Notes: a model not told the origin generated them from the sequence alone. A stretch of DNA of 64,000 nucleotides from Heterocephalus glaber (GCF_000247695.1 NW_004624842.1:5225108-5289107), one strand, 5' to 3'. Numbered from the stretch's first letter, positions 1-11,890 are shown. Translations and numbers: made by a program.

Positions 1-90
1 GTTTAATGTCTAAAAATTTGTGAGTACTGTTTTAATAGTTTATAAATGCTGTTAGGACTTTAGAAAACTTTAGGCAATAGCAGATGGCCC

Positions 91-245
91 TTTTTTTGGA
101 GACAGGGTCTTGCTATGTAGTTGTGGCTGCCCTTGAACTCACTATGTAGCCCAGGTTGGCCTTGAACTCAGGGCAATCCTCCTGCCTCAGCCCTCCTCAG
201 CCTCCCAAGTCCTGGGATTATAGGCATACATCACCACGCCCAGCC
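91..245 (-). mobile_element. B1-type SINE
   Basis: The minus-strand copy shows the 7SL-derived core: cacgccca, cctcagcctccca, ggccttgaactca and gagacagggtcttgctatgt read on the plus strand. It contains the doubled GAACTCACTATGTAGCCCA block typical of this local B1 subfamily. Confidence 0.85.
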
Positions 246-257
246 TAACAGGTGAGC

Positions 258-348
258 TTTTTTTTTTTTTTTTTGGTACTGGGGATTGAACTCGGGTCCT
301 TGCGCTTGCACAGCAGGCGGCGAAAACACTGAGCTAAATCCCCGGCCC
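258..348 (-). mobile_element. ID SINE
   Basis: T-tract followed by ggtactggggattgaactc ... gagctaaatccccggccc, the complement of the ID head and B box. Flanked by aggtgagctt / agatgagctt, a probable target duplication. Confidence 0.9.
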
Positions 349-504
349 ACAGATGAGCTTTTAAGGCTGTGGAAATTTCATAAGTGCTTCAAGATAGTAC
401 TCCTTCTAATTAAGATAATGCATTATTTTCAGGTATTAGAATTAATGTATTATTAAGATGAATCCATTATTTTATCTTGTGATTTTTAAATCAAGAAAGG
501 TGTC

Positions 505-615
505 AGAGCTGGCATGGTGACACAAGCCTGTAACTGTAATCCCAGGATTTAGGAGGTTGAGGCTACACAGCAAGTGTAAAGCCAGCCTGGATTACATAGG
601 GAGACTCCATCTCAA
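505..615 (+). mobile_element. Old B1-type SINE
   Basis: Core agctggcatggtgacacaagcctgtaa..., gaggttgaggctaca, gccagcctggattacatag, and a short A-rich tail. Diverged and shorter than other copies. Confidence 0.75.
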
Positions 616-876
616 AAGAATGAAAGAAAAAGAAACAAAACATTTTGGTGTGTTTGTGTGATCATGAATGTCACTATCAGGAATCTTTTTATGAAAGTCA
701 GAACGTCTTTAAGGAAAACACGTTTGTGAGACTTGGGCCCTTTACATTCGAGGCTGTTGTGAATGCCATTGTGAAGAGGAAAACAAATTATCTGTAAAGC
801 TTTCATATCTCTATACACCCATCCCATTACTGTACCAGGCCCCTCCCCTTATTCTTACAGTCTTTGTTATCTGTAG

Positions 877-977
877 CTTTAGAAGATGAAGACAGCAAAA
901 AAGATGATGGTATCTCATTCAGTAACCAGACAGGCCCTGCTTGGGCAGGCTCAGAGAGAGACTACACATATGAAGAG
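877..977 (+). CDS. EIF2S2: EIF2S2 coding exon (first in window)
   Basis: Acceptor ...ttatctgtag precedes CTTTAGAAGATG; the first two bases complete an Ala codon begun in the previous, unseen exon. It encodes (A)[18 protein letters not shown], then [15 protein letters not shown], and ends at a codon boundary before donor gtaaga. This is the acidic linker leading into the conserved core. Confidence 0.95.
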
Positions 978-3900
978 GTAAGATAAATTCTGTTGTGAGA
1001 ATGCACCAAGCAGTTCACCAGGGCTCAAAGGAAAAGCAAGAGAAAATTTTCTCTAAATTTTAAGGGCTACTGAGATACAGATTGATGGTAAACCAGATGC
1101 AGAGGGGCCATGATAGTATGGCGTTTGTGTGCTTGTTTGGGCTTTCCTAAATCTTTTCCATGTATGATACACTTTCCATAAAAACAGTAGAATTAGTGGG
1201 GGCTCATTCATTAATTTAACTTTGAACAAAGAATCACTGAGCATCCATAATGAGCCAGATCCTGGTTGGTGATGAGTTCCTTCCTTCAAGCAGCTTCAGA
1301 ACATGTAGTGATTCGTATGTACATTTAGTAAAAAATGAAATACAGTGCATTAAAGCAAAGTGACTCAAATGGGAATGTTATACTCCTGTTCTAAGAATGT
1401 GCTTGAATACAACTTTATCCCTATAGCTACTGAATCGAGTGTTCAACATCATGAGGGAAAAGAATCCAGATATGGTTGCTGGAGAAAAAAGAAAATTTGT
1501 CATGAAACCTCCACAGGTCGTCCGAGTAGGAACCAAGAAAACTTCTTTTGTCAACTTTACAGACATCTGTAAACTGTAAGTTGGTCAATGGAGACACCCT
1601 CCATTCTAAATACCAGATTCTCAATGGAGTTTTGGACTTTATTACAGTTAGAAAAAGAAAGTGCACAAGTATAGGGTTTAAGTTGAGGGAGGTCACACAC
1701 AGTTCAGTTCTGTCAGTTCTTTCAGTTCATAGGTCGAGTTTATTTTGTCATGGTATCAAGAGATGAGAAAATCAGCTCATACTGACCTACAAGTGTGACT
1801 CCTACTTGCTTTCATTACTTACAGGCATTACTTAAAATATCTTAGGAATTTTTTTTGCTGATGACAATAGTAATATATGCTCATTAGAAAATAAATTCTA
1901 TGGAAAATGAAAAATACAAAATCTACCATTAAGAGAAGCTGTTGTGCTGCCTTGAAATAAATACATATATATTTTCCATTTTAAAAAGATGAATAGTTTC
2001 TAATAGGAAATATATAGATTAGCATAATAAACGTCCAAATACCCATCACTTAAAGTTTGGTGTATATTTACCTTTTGACACATTTACTTCAGATCTCTTC
2101 TTTAAAGAGTTTTATAGTTAAGGGCACCTTTGTGTCTCTGAGCACTTTTTTTTTTTCTTCTCAAAGGATACTGTCCTCTAAAGTTAGTATTACTTTTGCC
2201 ATGTTTTCATGTACTTACTCATGTATATATGTTTATGAATAGAAATACTGTTTATAAGCATTGAAATATAAATGTATCATATAGTATCAACCAGTTTAAA
2301 TGAACTGTGCACTGAAATTCACTGAATAGCTGAGTATTCACAGATGGAAATAGTGAACAGGATGGTTGTTTCGAGTTTGGTTAGATTTCCATGAAAGATA
2401 TAAAGCGTATGTATTTGACTTTCTTTTAGATTACATCGTCAGCCCAAACATCTCCTTGCATTTTTATTGGCAGAATTGGGTACAAGGTGAGAAACTGTTT
2501 GCATTTATATACAATAAGTAATAGTGGACATTTTCTAAGACCATCTCTTATTTTGACAAGGATATATAACATGCTCAGAAAAAACATTAACCTGAAAATG
2601 AGTAGAACAGGAACTGCTATGTTTATTAGAGTTTCCTATTAATAGGAACTTTTGGGTCTTGTTTTTTTTTTTTTGGCACCGGGAATGGAACTCAGGACCT
2701 TGTGCTTGCCAGACAGGCACTGGCACCACTGAGCTAAATCCCCAGCCCTCCTGGGTCTTTTTATGGTACAAATATTAAGATTTCAGAGAAATCCATTTTC
2801 TTAAGTCAGAATTTTTCTAAATTGATAAGAGGCCCTTGAAGAAATAGGTCTTTTAAGTTAATGAGCGGTATATAAGAAACCATTGAAACAAAGATCCAAG
2901 ATTAAATAGCCACTTCCCCTGTCTTTAGGCTCACCTTTTTTAAGGCACTGAACCTGTCCATCTCCTGAATGGAAAGCCAGGATCTCATAGAGCCCAGGCT
3001 GAGGAGTTTGACTGCTATAAACAGGAAGCTAAATGTCCCTTTAAAAATATTAATATAGGCTTAGATCATAATGATAACACATCCTAAGTGCCTGTTATAT
3101 GCTGGTCATTGTCTTAAGTGCTACTTTGGATATTAATCACAATCTTTGCAACTGTCCATGAAGTAGAACATATCGTCCTCAGATTTGGAAACAGGTTTAG
3201 TGAAGTTGTAGGTTACATGGCTAGTTAGTGGTACAGTCAATATACAAGGTTAAGTGTACCTGCCTCTGGAGCTTGAGCTCTTAAAGGGCTTAATTACATC
3301 TGCCTCACCAGCAGTACAAAGATAATTAAGGTGTTCTGCGCTTTTCCTATACTCTTAAAACTCAACAGTTGGAATTTGCTATATGTTTATGATGTTAAGA
3401 AGTATACTCAACCATAGTGGATATGTAAGCTCTGTTGGAGAATTGTAGTCTTTTTTCTTTTTTTGGTTTTGTTTTTTTTTTTTTTTTGGTACCAGGGATT
3501 GAACTCGGGACCTTTCGCTTTCGAGGCAGGCACTGGAACCACTGAGCTAAATCTCCGGGCCCTCTTTTTTTGGTTTTTGAAACAGGTTCTTACTGTGTAA
3601 CTGAGGTTGTCCTTGAACTCACTATGTGACCCAGGTTGGCCTTGAAATCACAGCAATCGATCCTCCTGCACTCAGCCTCTTAAGTGCTGGGACTACAGGT
3701 GTGCACTACCATACCTAGCAAGAATTGTGGTCTTTAAACATAAATGTTCAAATCATTTAGCAGTGTTTTGTCTCCTTTTCAGAATAACTGAAATTTTTAT
3801 GGAGGCAGGATAAGTGAACTTTAATCAATAGTGAACTTCAAGTGAACTTTAATCAGTAGGTTAAATATTTTATGGTTTTGAGAAAATTGCATTTCTTTTG

Positions 3901-5828
3901 ACCATGAAAACAAAATTTCCTACATTGGAATCAAGGTAGCCTGGAGCTTAAGGATTACAGGCCACAGAGGATGATATTAAATCCTTGTAGTTAAAGGCAA
4001 GCCATAGAGGTTATAAATGTCAGTTTTGCAATAAAATACAGAAGAAATACAAGTTTAACTCTGCCTGAATTTCATTGTTTTATTTTATGATTTGTAATTT
4101 TTAGCAAATGATGTTTAGCACAGAATCTTGCTTTTTCAAGAGTGCTTGTCAGCTGGGCATGGTGGTACACGCTGTAATCCCAGCACTCGGGAGGCTGAGG
4201 CAGGAGGATTGCCAAGAGTTTAAGGCCACCATGGGCTACGTAGTGAGTTCAAGGAGACACGTATATCTTTTTAGCTTTTTCCTTTTGTATTTTTATACAT
4301 ATGGCTCCCTCACTTGATTTGCACATGATATGCATTTAATAAGTTTGTTTTCTTTTGTTGAGTATATTGGTTATCACACAGTTAATGAATCCGTTTGTTT
4401 TAGACTGAAAATTATGTCTGATTGTTGTCACAGGCAATATAATTGGTTGAAATTGGATTTAATGTTAAGAACTAGGGGTGTGTCATCGGGTTTAACAATT
4501 TAATAAAAATAAGCTGGGTTGGTAGTACAAATCTCTAATCACAGCACTGGGAAGCTGAGGCAGGGGAATTGAAAATTCAACCCCAGCTTGGGCAGTTTAG
4601 TAATTCAGTGAGACCCTGTATCAGAATAAAAAATGAAAAAAGACTTGGGGTATAGCTTAGTGCAGAAACCTCAGTCCCCAGTACTGCCAAAGACAGAGAG
4701 ACAGACCAGATAGTATGGCAGACTGATCCTAGAACTTATCCTACACCATTAAATAAACTTTAAAATCATTAAATGTAAAGGTGCTGGAATTTTATTCCTT
4801 TAGGAAAAAATAATGGCAATATGTTTGTTTTCTTTCTTAGTGGTTCTATAGATGGTAATAACCAACTTGTAATTAAAGGAAGATTCCAACAGAAACAGAT
4901 AGAAAATGTCTTAAGAAGATATATCAGTAAGTATATAATTTCATTACAGTACTCTGAAATGTTCTCAGGCTGCAGTGTTTTGGGGAAAGCTGTTTGCTTA
5001 TGGGCCTGAAAAAGCAAGCCTTAAAAATGACTGGGGCAAATAATAGTGAAGAGAAAAGGGGGTATGGATTAGAGATGCAGGAAAGGGGCTTCCTGGAAGG
5101 CCCAGCTGATTGAACCTGCTGGTTGTTTCCGGGGCTGAAGACCAAGTCAGAGAAACCTGCCTGTGATTCAGGTGTGGCCTGGCCCCCTTTTATTATCTTT
5201 CTAATCACTTAAAATTGTCATTCTGTATTTGTTCCTACATAGGCAGACTAGTAAGTTCTCTGAGTGGCTCTCCTGTCAAGAGAACCAAGAATAGGTAACT
5301 AACAAGGCTTCCCTTCATCCTGGGGCATTTGGAGTCCTTTTTTTGAACTCATGTGTTAGTGCCTGTCTGCATTACAGCAGACAGCTTGTGTTTCCATACT
5401 CTTAGAATAGTTAAGTTTAGCTAAGCTTCCCTGTTCTGGGTGCCCAAGTAAACTGTCATGTGAGCCTGGATGCACAGAGTTCAGCAGAAGGCTGGGGATG
5501 TAGCTCAGTGGGACTGCAAGCAGAAGGTCCGGAGTTCAATTCCCGGTACCGAAAAAAAGCCAGATAGAGTTCAGCGGAGCTATATTTCAAAGGGTAGAAA
5601 TCTCTGCCTTAGTGTGGCTACCAGGTAATGCTTTGTGTTGCTTTTTCTACAGAGGAATATGTCACTTGTCACACATGCCGATCACCGGACACAATTCTGC
5701 AGAAGGACACTCGGCTCTATTTCTTACAGTGTGAAACTTGTCATTCTCGATGCTCTGTTGCCAGTATCAAAACTGGCTTCCAGGCTGTCACAGGCAAGCG
5801 AGCACAGCTCCGTGCCAAAGCTAACTAA
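877..5828 (+). CDS. EIF2S2: Eukaryotic translation initiation factor 2 subunit beta (eIF2-beta), C-terminal five exons
   Basis: Exons 877-977, 1427-1575, 2430-2486, 4841-4926 and 5653-5828 join with consistent phase (569 nt) into the last ~189 residues of eIF2-beta, which by family knowledge is about 333 aa. The protein is part of the eIF2 (alpha-beta-gamma) GTPase complex that delivers Met-tRNAi to the 40S ribosome; its C-terminal part binds RNA and contacts the gamma subunit. Seen here: a helix-rich core ([52 protein letters not shown]) followed by a C4 zinc ribbon CHTC-x17-CETC (about residues 281-305 in 333-aa numbering) and the basic end [11 protein letters not shown]. The reading frame is open across all junctions, with no frameshift or lost cysteine. 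The N-terminal lysine-box exons, which bind eIF5 and eIF2B, are upstream of the window, so no start codon is present. Spliced introns, not a retrocopy. Confidence 0.97.
978..1426 (+). other. EIF2S2 intron
   Basis: 449-bp intron between two coding exons. No repeat or RNA gene recognised. Confidence 0.85.
1427..1575 (+). CDS. EIF2S2: EIF2S2 coding exon, conserved core
   Basis: Acceptor ccctatag, donor gtaagt. It encodes [16 protein letters not shown] and continues through [18 protein letters not shown] to NFTDICK plus CT of a split Leu codon. It contains the conserved KKTSFVNF segment of the alpha-beta fold. Confidence 0.96.
1576..2429 (+). other. EIF2S2 intron
   Basis: AT-rich 854-bp intron. 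No clear repeat family or RNA gene recognised. Confidence 0.85.
2430..2486 (+). CDS. EIF2S2: EIF2S2 coding exon (57 nt)
   Basis: Acceptor ttcttttag, donor gtgaga. It encodes (L)[18 protein letters not shown] plus AG of a split Ser codon. Phase matches both neighbours. Confidence 0.95.
2661..2748 (-). mobile_element. ID SINE
   Basis: Poly-T, then ggcaccgggaatggaactc ... gagctaaatccccagccc; flanked by tttgggtctt / cctgggtctt, a probable target duplication. Confidence 0.9.
3070..3250 (-). repeat. MIR fossil
   Basis: Ordered MIR features in the reverse sense: tgcctgttatatgctggtc, cctcagatttggaaacagg, and aagttgtaggttacatggc then tagttagtgg. Old and diverged. Confidence 0.65.
3454..3720 (-). mobile_element. 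B1-ID composite SINE with target duplication
   Basis: Read on the minus strand, a B1 (3719-3563) runs directly into an ID (3562-3471). The whole unit is bracketed by aattgtagtcttt (3441-3453) and aattgtggtcttt (3723-3735), so the fused B1-ID probably inserted as one element. Confidence 0.75.
4149..4257 (+). mobile_element. B1-type SINE
   Basis: Clear head agctgggcatggtggtacac, tgtaatcccagcactcggg, aggctgaggcaggagg, truncated after gtagtgagttcaagg. Confidence 0.85.
4512..4692 (+). mobile_element. Old B1-ID composite SINE
   Basis: Diverged B1 (aagctgggttggtagtac ... gagaccctgta) and an A-rich linker followed by an ID-like tail (ttggggtatagcttagtgc ... cagtccccagtactgcc). Confidence 0.65.
4841..4926 (+). 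CDS. EIF2S2: EIF2S2 coding exon (86 nt)
   Basis: Acceptor tctttcttag, donor gtaagt. It encodes (S)[18 protein letters not shown] and then [10 protein letters not shown] plus the first base of a split Lys codon. It is the helix-turn-helix-like part preceding the zinc ribbon. Confidence 0.95.
4927..5652 (+). other. EIF2S2 last intron
   Basis: 726-bp intron holding one internally deleted ID (5490-5558). Nothing else recognised. Confidence 0.85.
5490..5558 (+). mobile_element. ID SINE with internal deletion
   Basis: ggctggggatgtagctcag ... gttcaattcccggtaccg plus A-run; the middle (between the A and B boxes) is shorter than in other copies. Flanked by agagttcagcag / agagttcagcgg. Confidence 0.85.
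5653..5828 (+). CDS. EIF2S2: EIF2S2 last coding exon with C4 zinc ribbon and stop
   Basis: Acceptor tttttctacag. It encodes (K)[18 protein letters not shown] through [17 protein letters not shown] to the end at RAKAN, with TAA at 5826-5828. All four zinc-ligand cysteines are present. The 3'UTR continues without a recognisable intron. Confidence 0.97.
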
Positions 5829-6150
5829 TTTGCTAATCACCACTGATTTTGCAAAGCGTGTTCTGAGGAATTGGCTGGACAGGTTTACCATCAGAGTGGA
5901 TATATCATTGTATTAAAAACAAGATAGAAAAGCTGCCAAGTTCTTTGGCGAGTGGTTGGTTGATCTGAAATCCTTGCCGATGCTCAAGCTGTTGACATAC
6001 TTATTGCCTACTTTAACAACTGTCAGAGAAACAAGATGGGGTAAGGAGGTGCTTTTTTAAAATCGTTCATAGACTTCTGTAAAACACAAGATAAATTAAA
6101 GTTATTATAACAGTGATTCTTTCAATTTGGTTTGTCCTTCAGTTTTCTTT

Positions 6151-6156
6151 ATTAAA
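6151..6156 (+). promoter_or_regulatory. Possible proximal poly(A) signal ATTAAA of EIF2S2
   Basis: The common variant hexamer ATTAAA lies about 320 nt after the stop codon. Use of this site is inferred; no strong GT-rich element follows closely. Confidence 0.4.
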
Positions 6157-7186
6157 GTGCTCAGTGAATTCAACAAGCAAGTTTGTGCCTGTGCTCTGGC
6201 AAGGTCACTGTATCTTTCTCCTGAAAAACTGGATTGGCAAGCACTTCAGTTAGGCAGCCACTTTTCCTTCTCACCTTCTCTTGAGATAACAAGGCTAACA
6301 TAGACCTGGCTTCCCATGAAAGGGTAGTTGGAACATAAGATCTGGGACGAATGCCTGTTTTCACTATCCGTGGAATAACTAAGTAGATTTGATTTCTTTT
6401 TCTTACGTGAGGATTGTTGCTTCTACCTCTCCACCAGCCCACCAGTCCACATGAGAGAAATACAAGGTGCTAAGTACCCCTCTCAGAGTTTTCCTCCTTA
6501 TTTGGCCTCTGTGTCTTGTAACTGGCACACTAGTTGGGTGACTTTTGGTGATGAAGTGGTATAGTGTGTGCAGTACACACAACTCTGAAAGTCTAAATGA
6601 TGACACCAAAAGAAGCTTCTTTTTTCTCCAACCTTGTGTTTTGGGTTGAAAAGGCCCTACCACAAATGCTTTTCTATTTTCTGTACTAAAATAACTTTGA
6701 ATGTGACTGAGAAACCAAGAGATGCTGTTGCTTGTGTGGTGTTTTGGTGCCTCCAGGTCTGTCTCCTACCTGATGACTTGGCTGGAAAGGTATTCTTTAT
6801 TGGAACCCAGGGGAGAAGACTGTCTTGTGTGTCTGTGCTGTGATTTGCCTTGCTTGCACCTGTGTAGGATAAGGCATACACAGTGCTTTTCCCTTTCTTG
6901 GTGCCACACTGTTCATACTAAGTGGCCTAGCAGCAGTCACTCAGCCCTGAATGTCTTCTCCACATTGTTTTTAATGACTGTGACCTTTAATATAGGCCAG
7001 TGTTGTCAAGTACTTAGGCTGTGAAGTGGTAGAGGGAGCCTTCCCTCAACTGAATAGGTCTTCCTGAGAAGACCTCCATACTGGTTGAGTTACCACCACT
7101 GCCATGATGAGCTCAGATGCTGTTCATGACCATTTTCCTTATTTTATATCTACACCACAGGATTCCCAATTTTGAATAATACTGTG

Positions 7187-7192
7187 AATAAA
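7187..7192 (+). terminator. Distal poly(A) signal AATAAA of EIF2S2
   Basis: The canonical AATAAA is followed within 40-75 nt by a GT-rich downstream element (tgtgtgtatg, tgtgtgtttt). This is the best candidate for the main transcript end, near 7205-7215. Confidence 0.7.
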
Positions 7193-7650
7193 GCAAGGAT
7201 CAGTGCCTCTTGTGTAACTAGCACTCTGGTGCTTTTGTGTGTATGTTATGTGTGTTTTGTTTACTTCTGTACTTAGTAGGACTTCTTAGGGGAAGGCATG
7301 GGACTTTACAGTTTGGTGAAAGATTAGAAAGCAGTTATGTTGGCAATTTCAACTCCAGTTTCTAATTTCATGCGCAAAGCAAGACTCCCAGGAGTTACCC
7401 TGTCCCTTTATGGTATTTCAGTTAAGATACTGTTTGGTTAAAAATGAACTGTAGCTTGAAGATGAGGGTTGCTCTACATCCCACATAGTAACACCAACCT
7501 CTAACATCTCCACTGCCTGTCACCATCTGTGGCTTGCTATGAAGTGACAAAGTGTAAAGGCAGTTGAGTATTTCTGATTAAGAGCCATATTCTACCTGTG
7601 AGAAGAGAATTCAACTTCTCGTTTTCAGTTCAGTGTCTTAGGGGAAAAAA

Positions 7651-7873
7651 GCCAGGTGTAGGGGCACATGCTTGTAATCCCAGCATTCAGGAGGCTTAAG
7701 GCAGGATCACCAGTTTGAGGCCAGCCTGGGCTACAGTGATTACAAGGCCAGCCTGAACTGCAGACACCCTGTCTTAAAAAAAAAAAAGTATAGGGTCAGG
7801 GATTTAGCTCAGTGACACTGCACCTGCATTGCAAGCACAAGGTCTTGAGTTTCATTTCCAGTACCAAAAAAAA
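7651..7873 (+). mobile_element. B1 followed by ID (probable B1-ID composite)
   Basis: B1 (gccaggtgtaggggcacatg ... accctgtcttaaaa) to about 7788, then an ID (gggtcagggatttagctca ... ccagtaccaaaa). Same orientation with only an A-rich linker between them; flanks agtgtcttagggg / agtgttgagga are only a weak duplication. Confidence 0.75.
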
Positions 7874-9699
7874 GTGTTGAGGACCATCCCTAATTATACA
7901 AAGCAAATAAAAGAGAAGTTCTATGGTAGAGAAAAGTAGAGGTAAACAAGTTTCATAACTGCCTAAGGAAAGTTTATTATGCTGATGTGCTGTTTCTTCA
8001 ACAAATATATATTCACAGTTCTGCTCTTTAGAAAATACTGTTAAGTCCTTACTTTTCACCCCCAGTGGGGGCGGGGGTTCGCATCTGGCTCACTCTTCAC
8101 ACTTCAGGTCCCTGCCCACTGTATGCAATACATTGTTTCCCCTAGCACAGATTTTTACTTGTGTATCCCATGCTGAGAGAGAAGCAGTGCCTAGAAAGTT
8201 GTAGAAGTTGTGTAATTACTTAAATGAGTTTCTGAAGGAGTATGGAACATGCAGACAGCCACTTTTCCCTTCCTCTGCCAGACATCTCAGATACATATTC
8301 TGCAGAAAAAAATGGTTGGCTGGAAAGCCTGAAGGAATATACAGGGTGGTATTACAAGGCCGCTAAGCTGTACACGAGTTCCTCATCCAGTTCCTTTGCC
8401 GGTCAAATGCTGATTTCACATTTGAACAGAACATTGGATATAGTAATATGTTATTAGTTAGGTTTTGTAGTATATGATATTGTGTTTTAGGGGAGATGAA
8501 ATACAGCCCTACCACCATATAGCCTTTTAGTGTCAAGACCATTATTTCCCCCAAGTTAGTGTATCTTTTATAAAAGTCAGTAACCATTGAGCTATACCTG
8601 ACCCCTTTTAAACTTTGAAACGGTCTTGCCAAGCTGCCAAGGCCTCAGCTCTCCTGCCTCAGCCCATGTAGGCAGCATTACAGGCATGTGCCCAACACCT
8701 TGTTAAGCTAATTCTTGGTAATGCTGAGTGTGGGCTTTGAACATCTAGAAGGGCAACCCTCTCCTATCACCCTATGTTCTCATCTATAAAAAGAAAAATG
8801 ACTTGTCTCTAAGAGGTAATGGTTAATCCAGGTCTGCCCAGCACATAAGAATTGTTCTCCTTCTGTTGAAGGGTTTATTACGCTTGATTTCCAAGGCTGA
8901 ATTTCAGGGAAAGCAGTCAGGAGACTTTTTGGCCTGTAATACTTGTAACCATGTCCTTTTTATAAAAGGTGGTACCACTTGGCCTGTCCAAATGTGTGAT
9001 TTTCACACTAAACCTTGGGAACTATAAACGGTGCTGTTTTATGGTGACAATGAGCTATTCTTGGGATGGCTGCCTCAGTTAACCTAATAAGCCCTGCTAC
9101 CCTTGGCTATAGGGACACCAAACTTGGAAGGATTTGCAACAGAAGCATAGTCCCTGGGGTTTTGTTAATGGTGAATTATTTGTGAGAGAAGAAAGGACCA
9201 AACACCTATTAGGGCCCTAGTAGCTGCTGTGGGTCCTACCCTTTCAGTCCTTCCCCAGATAAGATACTCCAAGAACTTTGTAACAATCACTCCTTCATTT
9301 AAAGTTGGCTTATTTTATGACTACATTTGAAGCCACTGGAGGACCAGCTGTTCTGAAGGGTAAGTATTAATGGATATTCATGTGATCTGACTATTTTAAT
9401 GGGCATCTTTTAAAACTATTCATCAGCTATAGATTTTCATAAGCTTTTAAATGTGCCAGAAGCCAAATCAAGACCAAAATATCAGAAAATGGGTCAAACC
9501 TAATTATACCTTGAATGGCAACATATGATGTAACTATTTTGGCTTCTGAGAATTTATACTTTTTTTTTCCAATCCCAAATTACACTGTACTATGACATGC
9601 CTCTTTATGGCTCAGAACCTGGGCCATTCTTACACAATAATAAGTCTACTGTATGCCAGACCCTCTTTATAGCAACCCTCTGAATTATGTTACTATTGT

Positions 9700-10480
9700 C
9701 CTGTTTTACAGATGAGAACATTGAAGTCTTGGGGTAAGCAGCTCATCCAAGGTAACAAGTACCACCAGAATGCAATTCCAGGAATTTGGGCTTCAGAGTG
9801 CTCTTAACCACTGCAGTGCTACCACACAGCTGTCATGTTCAGAAGTGCCTGCTGCAGTTCAGGGCTGTTTCTGTCTTCCAAGACCTTAATCTAGTGGTAA
9901 CAACAGAGCAAACCAGTGGTAAACATAATGTGGTAAGAGCTGTGATAGAAGGAGCACATGGAGGGGCAGCTGTGCATCAGGCCAGGAAGGTGTGTGAATT
10001 AGCCAGAGGGAGAAGACATAAGCATTCAGGATAGAGGCAATAACATATGTAAAAGCTCATTTAAGTCAGATGGCACAAGTCTTAGTTCCTTGTGGGCCAA
10101 GATTAGAGGATGAATTTCAGAAGTGTTAAGCCAGAGAAAGGAGGGCTTCTATGCCATGCCAAGGGTCTGGATCTTACTCTGTGGGTAGTGAGGAACTCTA
10201 GCAGTGACAGGCAAAGGCTGGTGGGAAGTAAGCAGCAGGGCAGATAAGGTCATTACAGAAGTAATACCAAGTAAGACATGAGAAAGGTCTAATCTAACAG
10301 TGGGATGTAAAGGTGTTAAGAGTCAAGACGCCATGGACAAATTAACATCTCGAGAGGGAGAAGTGGAAGATGTTGATGTGGGCAACAGGATAGATAGTGT
10401 GCTGATCCCCAAAATGGGGATTCATGAAAAAATAGTTGAGCTGAACAAGACAGGGCTCAACTGAGTTCCTTGTGGACATG
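9700..10480 (-). repeat. L2 LINE fossil
   Basis: Diverged match to the reverse complement of the L2 3' region: a run of recognisable phrases such as cagagcaaaccagtggtaa, gccatgccaagggtctgg, cttactctgtgggtagtg and aggtcattacagaag. Recognised by eye only; boundaries are approximate. Confidence 0.5.
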
Positions 10481-11162
10481 CAGATGCAGCTGCTCAGTGG
10501 GTATCTGATTACACATCCCCTTGGTGCCCATGGAAAGAATAGAGATAACGAAATCTGAAGCCATGGGTTAGGTTATCTAGGGAGTATGTACTGTAAAAGG
10601 GTGTAGAGGTATAGGCACACAGGCAGTCAGGAAAACTGAAGAGTGCATAGAGGAGGAGAGCGAGGAGAGGCTTATGGAAATCAAGCATTCTCATTAGTCA
10701 CATGATGGAACTGGGGATGTGCATCATGCATCCACTTTCAAGAAGGCGACATAAGCTTGGACAAGTTATTCAACCTAAGTCTTAGTTTCCCAACCTATAA
10801 TGGGGTGAATATATTTACCCCACTAAGGGATTACCAGGGCTATAATGGAATCTATGTAAAAGACTTGGCAGAGCACCCAAGAAATTCCCTCTCCCTTGTA
10901 GTAGATACAGAAGGCAACAGGCCTCCCTGGGAGTTTCCATTCCCCAGTGAGCCTGAGCATCATCCCATGCCCAGCCTTCATCCTCCACTAAAACCTACAG
11001 TCAAGGCCTCGGTGGAAGGTATGCTACAGAACTGGTGGCTACAACTATGTGAGTTTCAGTAGTTTCTGTGGGTTATATCAAATCCAGATCTTTCCAGGTC
11101 TTTAGTCTACTTATAGACTATCTACATCCCTAATGCAACTGAAGTTAGCCCTCTTCTCATTT

Positions 11163-11243
11163 TGGGGGTGGTGGTATTGTGGGTCAAACCCAGGGCCATG
11201 TACATTCAGGATGAGTGCTCACTGAGCTATACCCCCAGCTCTT
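11163..11243 (-). mobile_element. Diverged ID-like SINE
   Basis: gggggtggtggtattgtgg, then gtcaaacccagggccatg and cactgagctatacccccagc: the complement of an ID or related tRNA SINE, older than the other copies. Confidence 0.6.
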
Positions 11244-11819
11244 ACCCATTCCTGGGATGCTAAAATTGCTAACTACTACCCGAATAGGGAGGAATCTGCA
11301 GTTTCTGACACTTCTTATTCCACATAGAACTACAACAGGTATTGTAGAGACTCAATTGTAATAATTAACAAACATACTACCTGGTTGAAACAGATTCCTC
11401 CCCTGACTTCTTCAATCTATTTGATTTCATTAGGTTTGATTCATAGAGACCCTGACTGTGAAGCATACTCCAAACCTGGTATTATCCTCTTAACAAAAGT
11501 AGTCCTCCTGCCACATTGTACCCTCCTAAAGAGTTTTAATGTTCAAATATAGCCATTTATTGAATATGTCTCTCTGGTGAGAATGGCTGAAATTCAAACA
11601 AATGTGTGATTATGAGGGCTCTATATCTATGAGGCTATGTTGAGATCTTTAGAAGGCCCCAAAAAGGGTGACTCAGAGTACCACAAATGCCTAAATTTTG
11701 GCTACATACGTATCTAAAGGAGAGCCTGACCAAAAAGGGGAAGTTAACTTTGAAATGACCAATCCACTTTGTGTTCTGTTTTTGCTTCCTTCATAGCCCT
11801 TTTCTGTCTGTGTAACCTC

Positions 11820-11890
11820 TGGGAGGGGAGGAAGAGAGAAAAGGAAAAAAAGAAAGGGAGGGAAGAAAGGGAAGAGGGAGGGAGGCAGGC
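11820..11890. repeat. Purine-rich (GGGA/GAAA) tract
   Basis: About 70 bases of almost pure A and G on the plus strand. Low-complexity; could form triplex DNA but no function is shown. Confidence 0.85.

Larger units (their letters stand above)
1..876 (+). other. EIF2S2 intron (left end)
   Basis: Intron sequence before the first visible exon. It holds a B1 (91-245), an ID (258-348) and an old B1 (505-615); the rest is unrecognised. Confidence 0.8.
2487..4840 (+). other. EIF2S2 intron rich in SINEs
   Basis: 2.35-kb intron containing an ID, a MIR, a B1-ID composite and two further B1-type copies, listed separately. No internal exon seen. Confidence 0.85.
5829..7210 (+). other. EIF2S2: EIF2S2 3'UTR (end inferred)
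   Basis: Sequence after the TAA has no recognisable SINE until beyond 7600, unlike the introns. A weaker ATTAAA lies at 6151-6156 and a canonical AATAAA at 7187-7192, followed by a GT-rich stretch (about 7233-7262). I infer a 3'UTR of about 1.4 kb with a possible short form ending near 6175. The exact cleavage sites are not proven. Confidence 0.7.
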
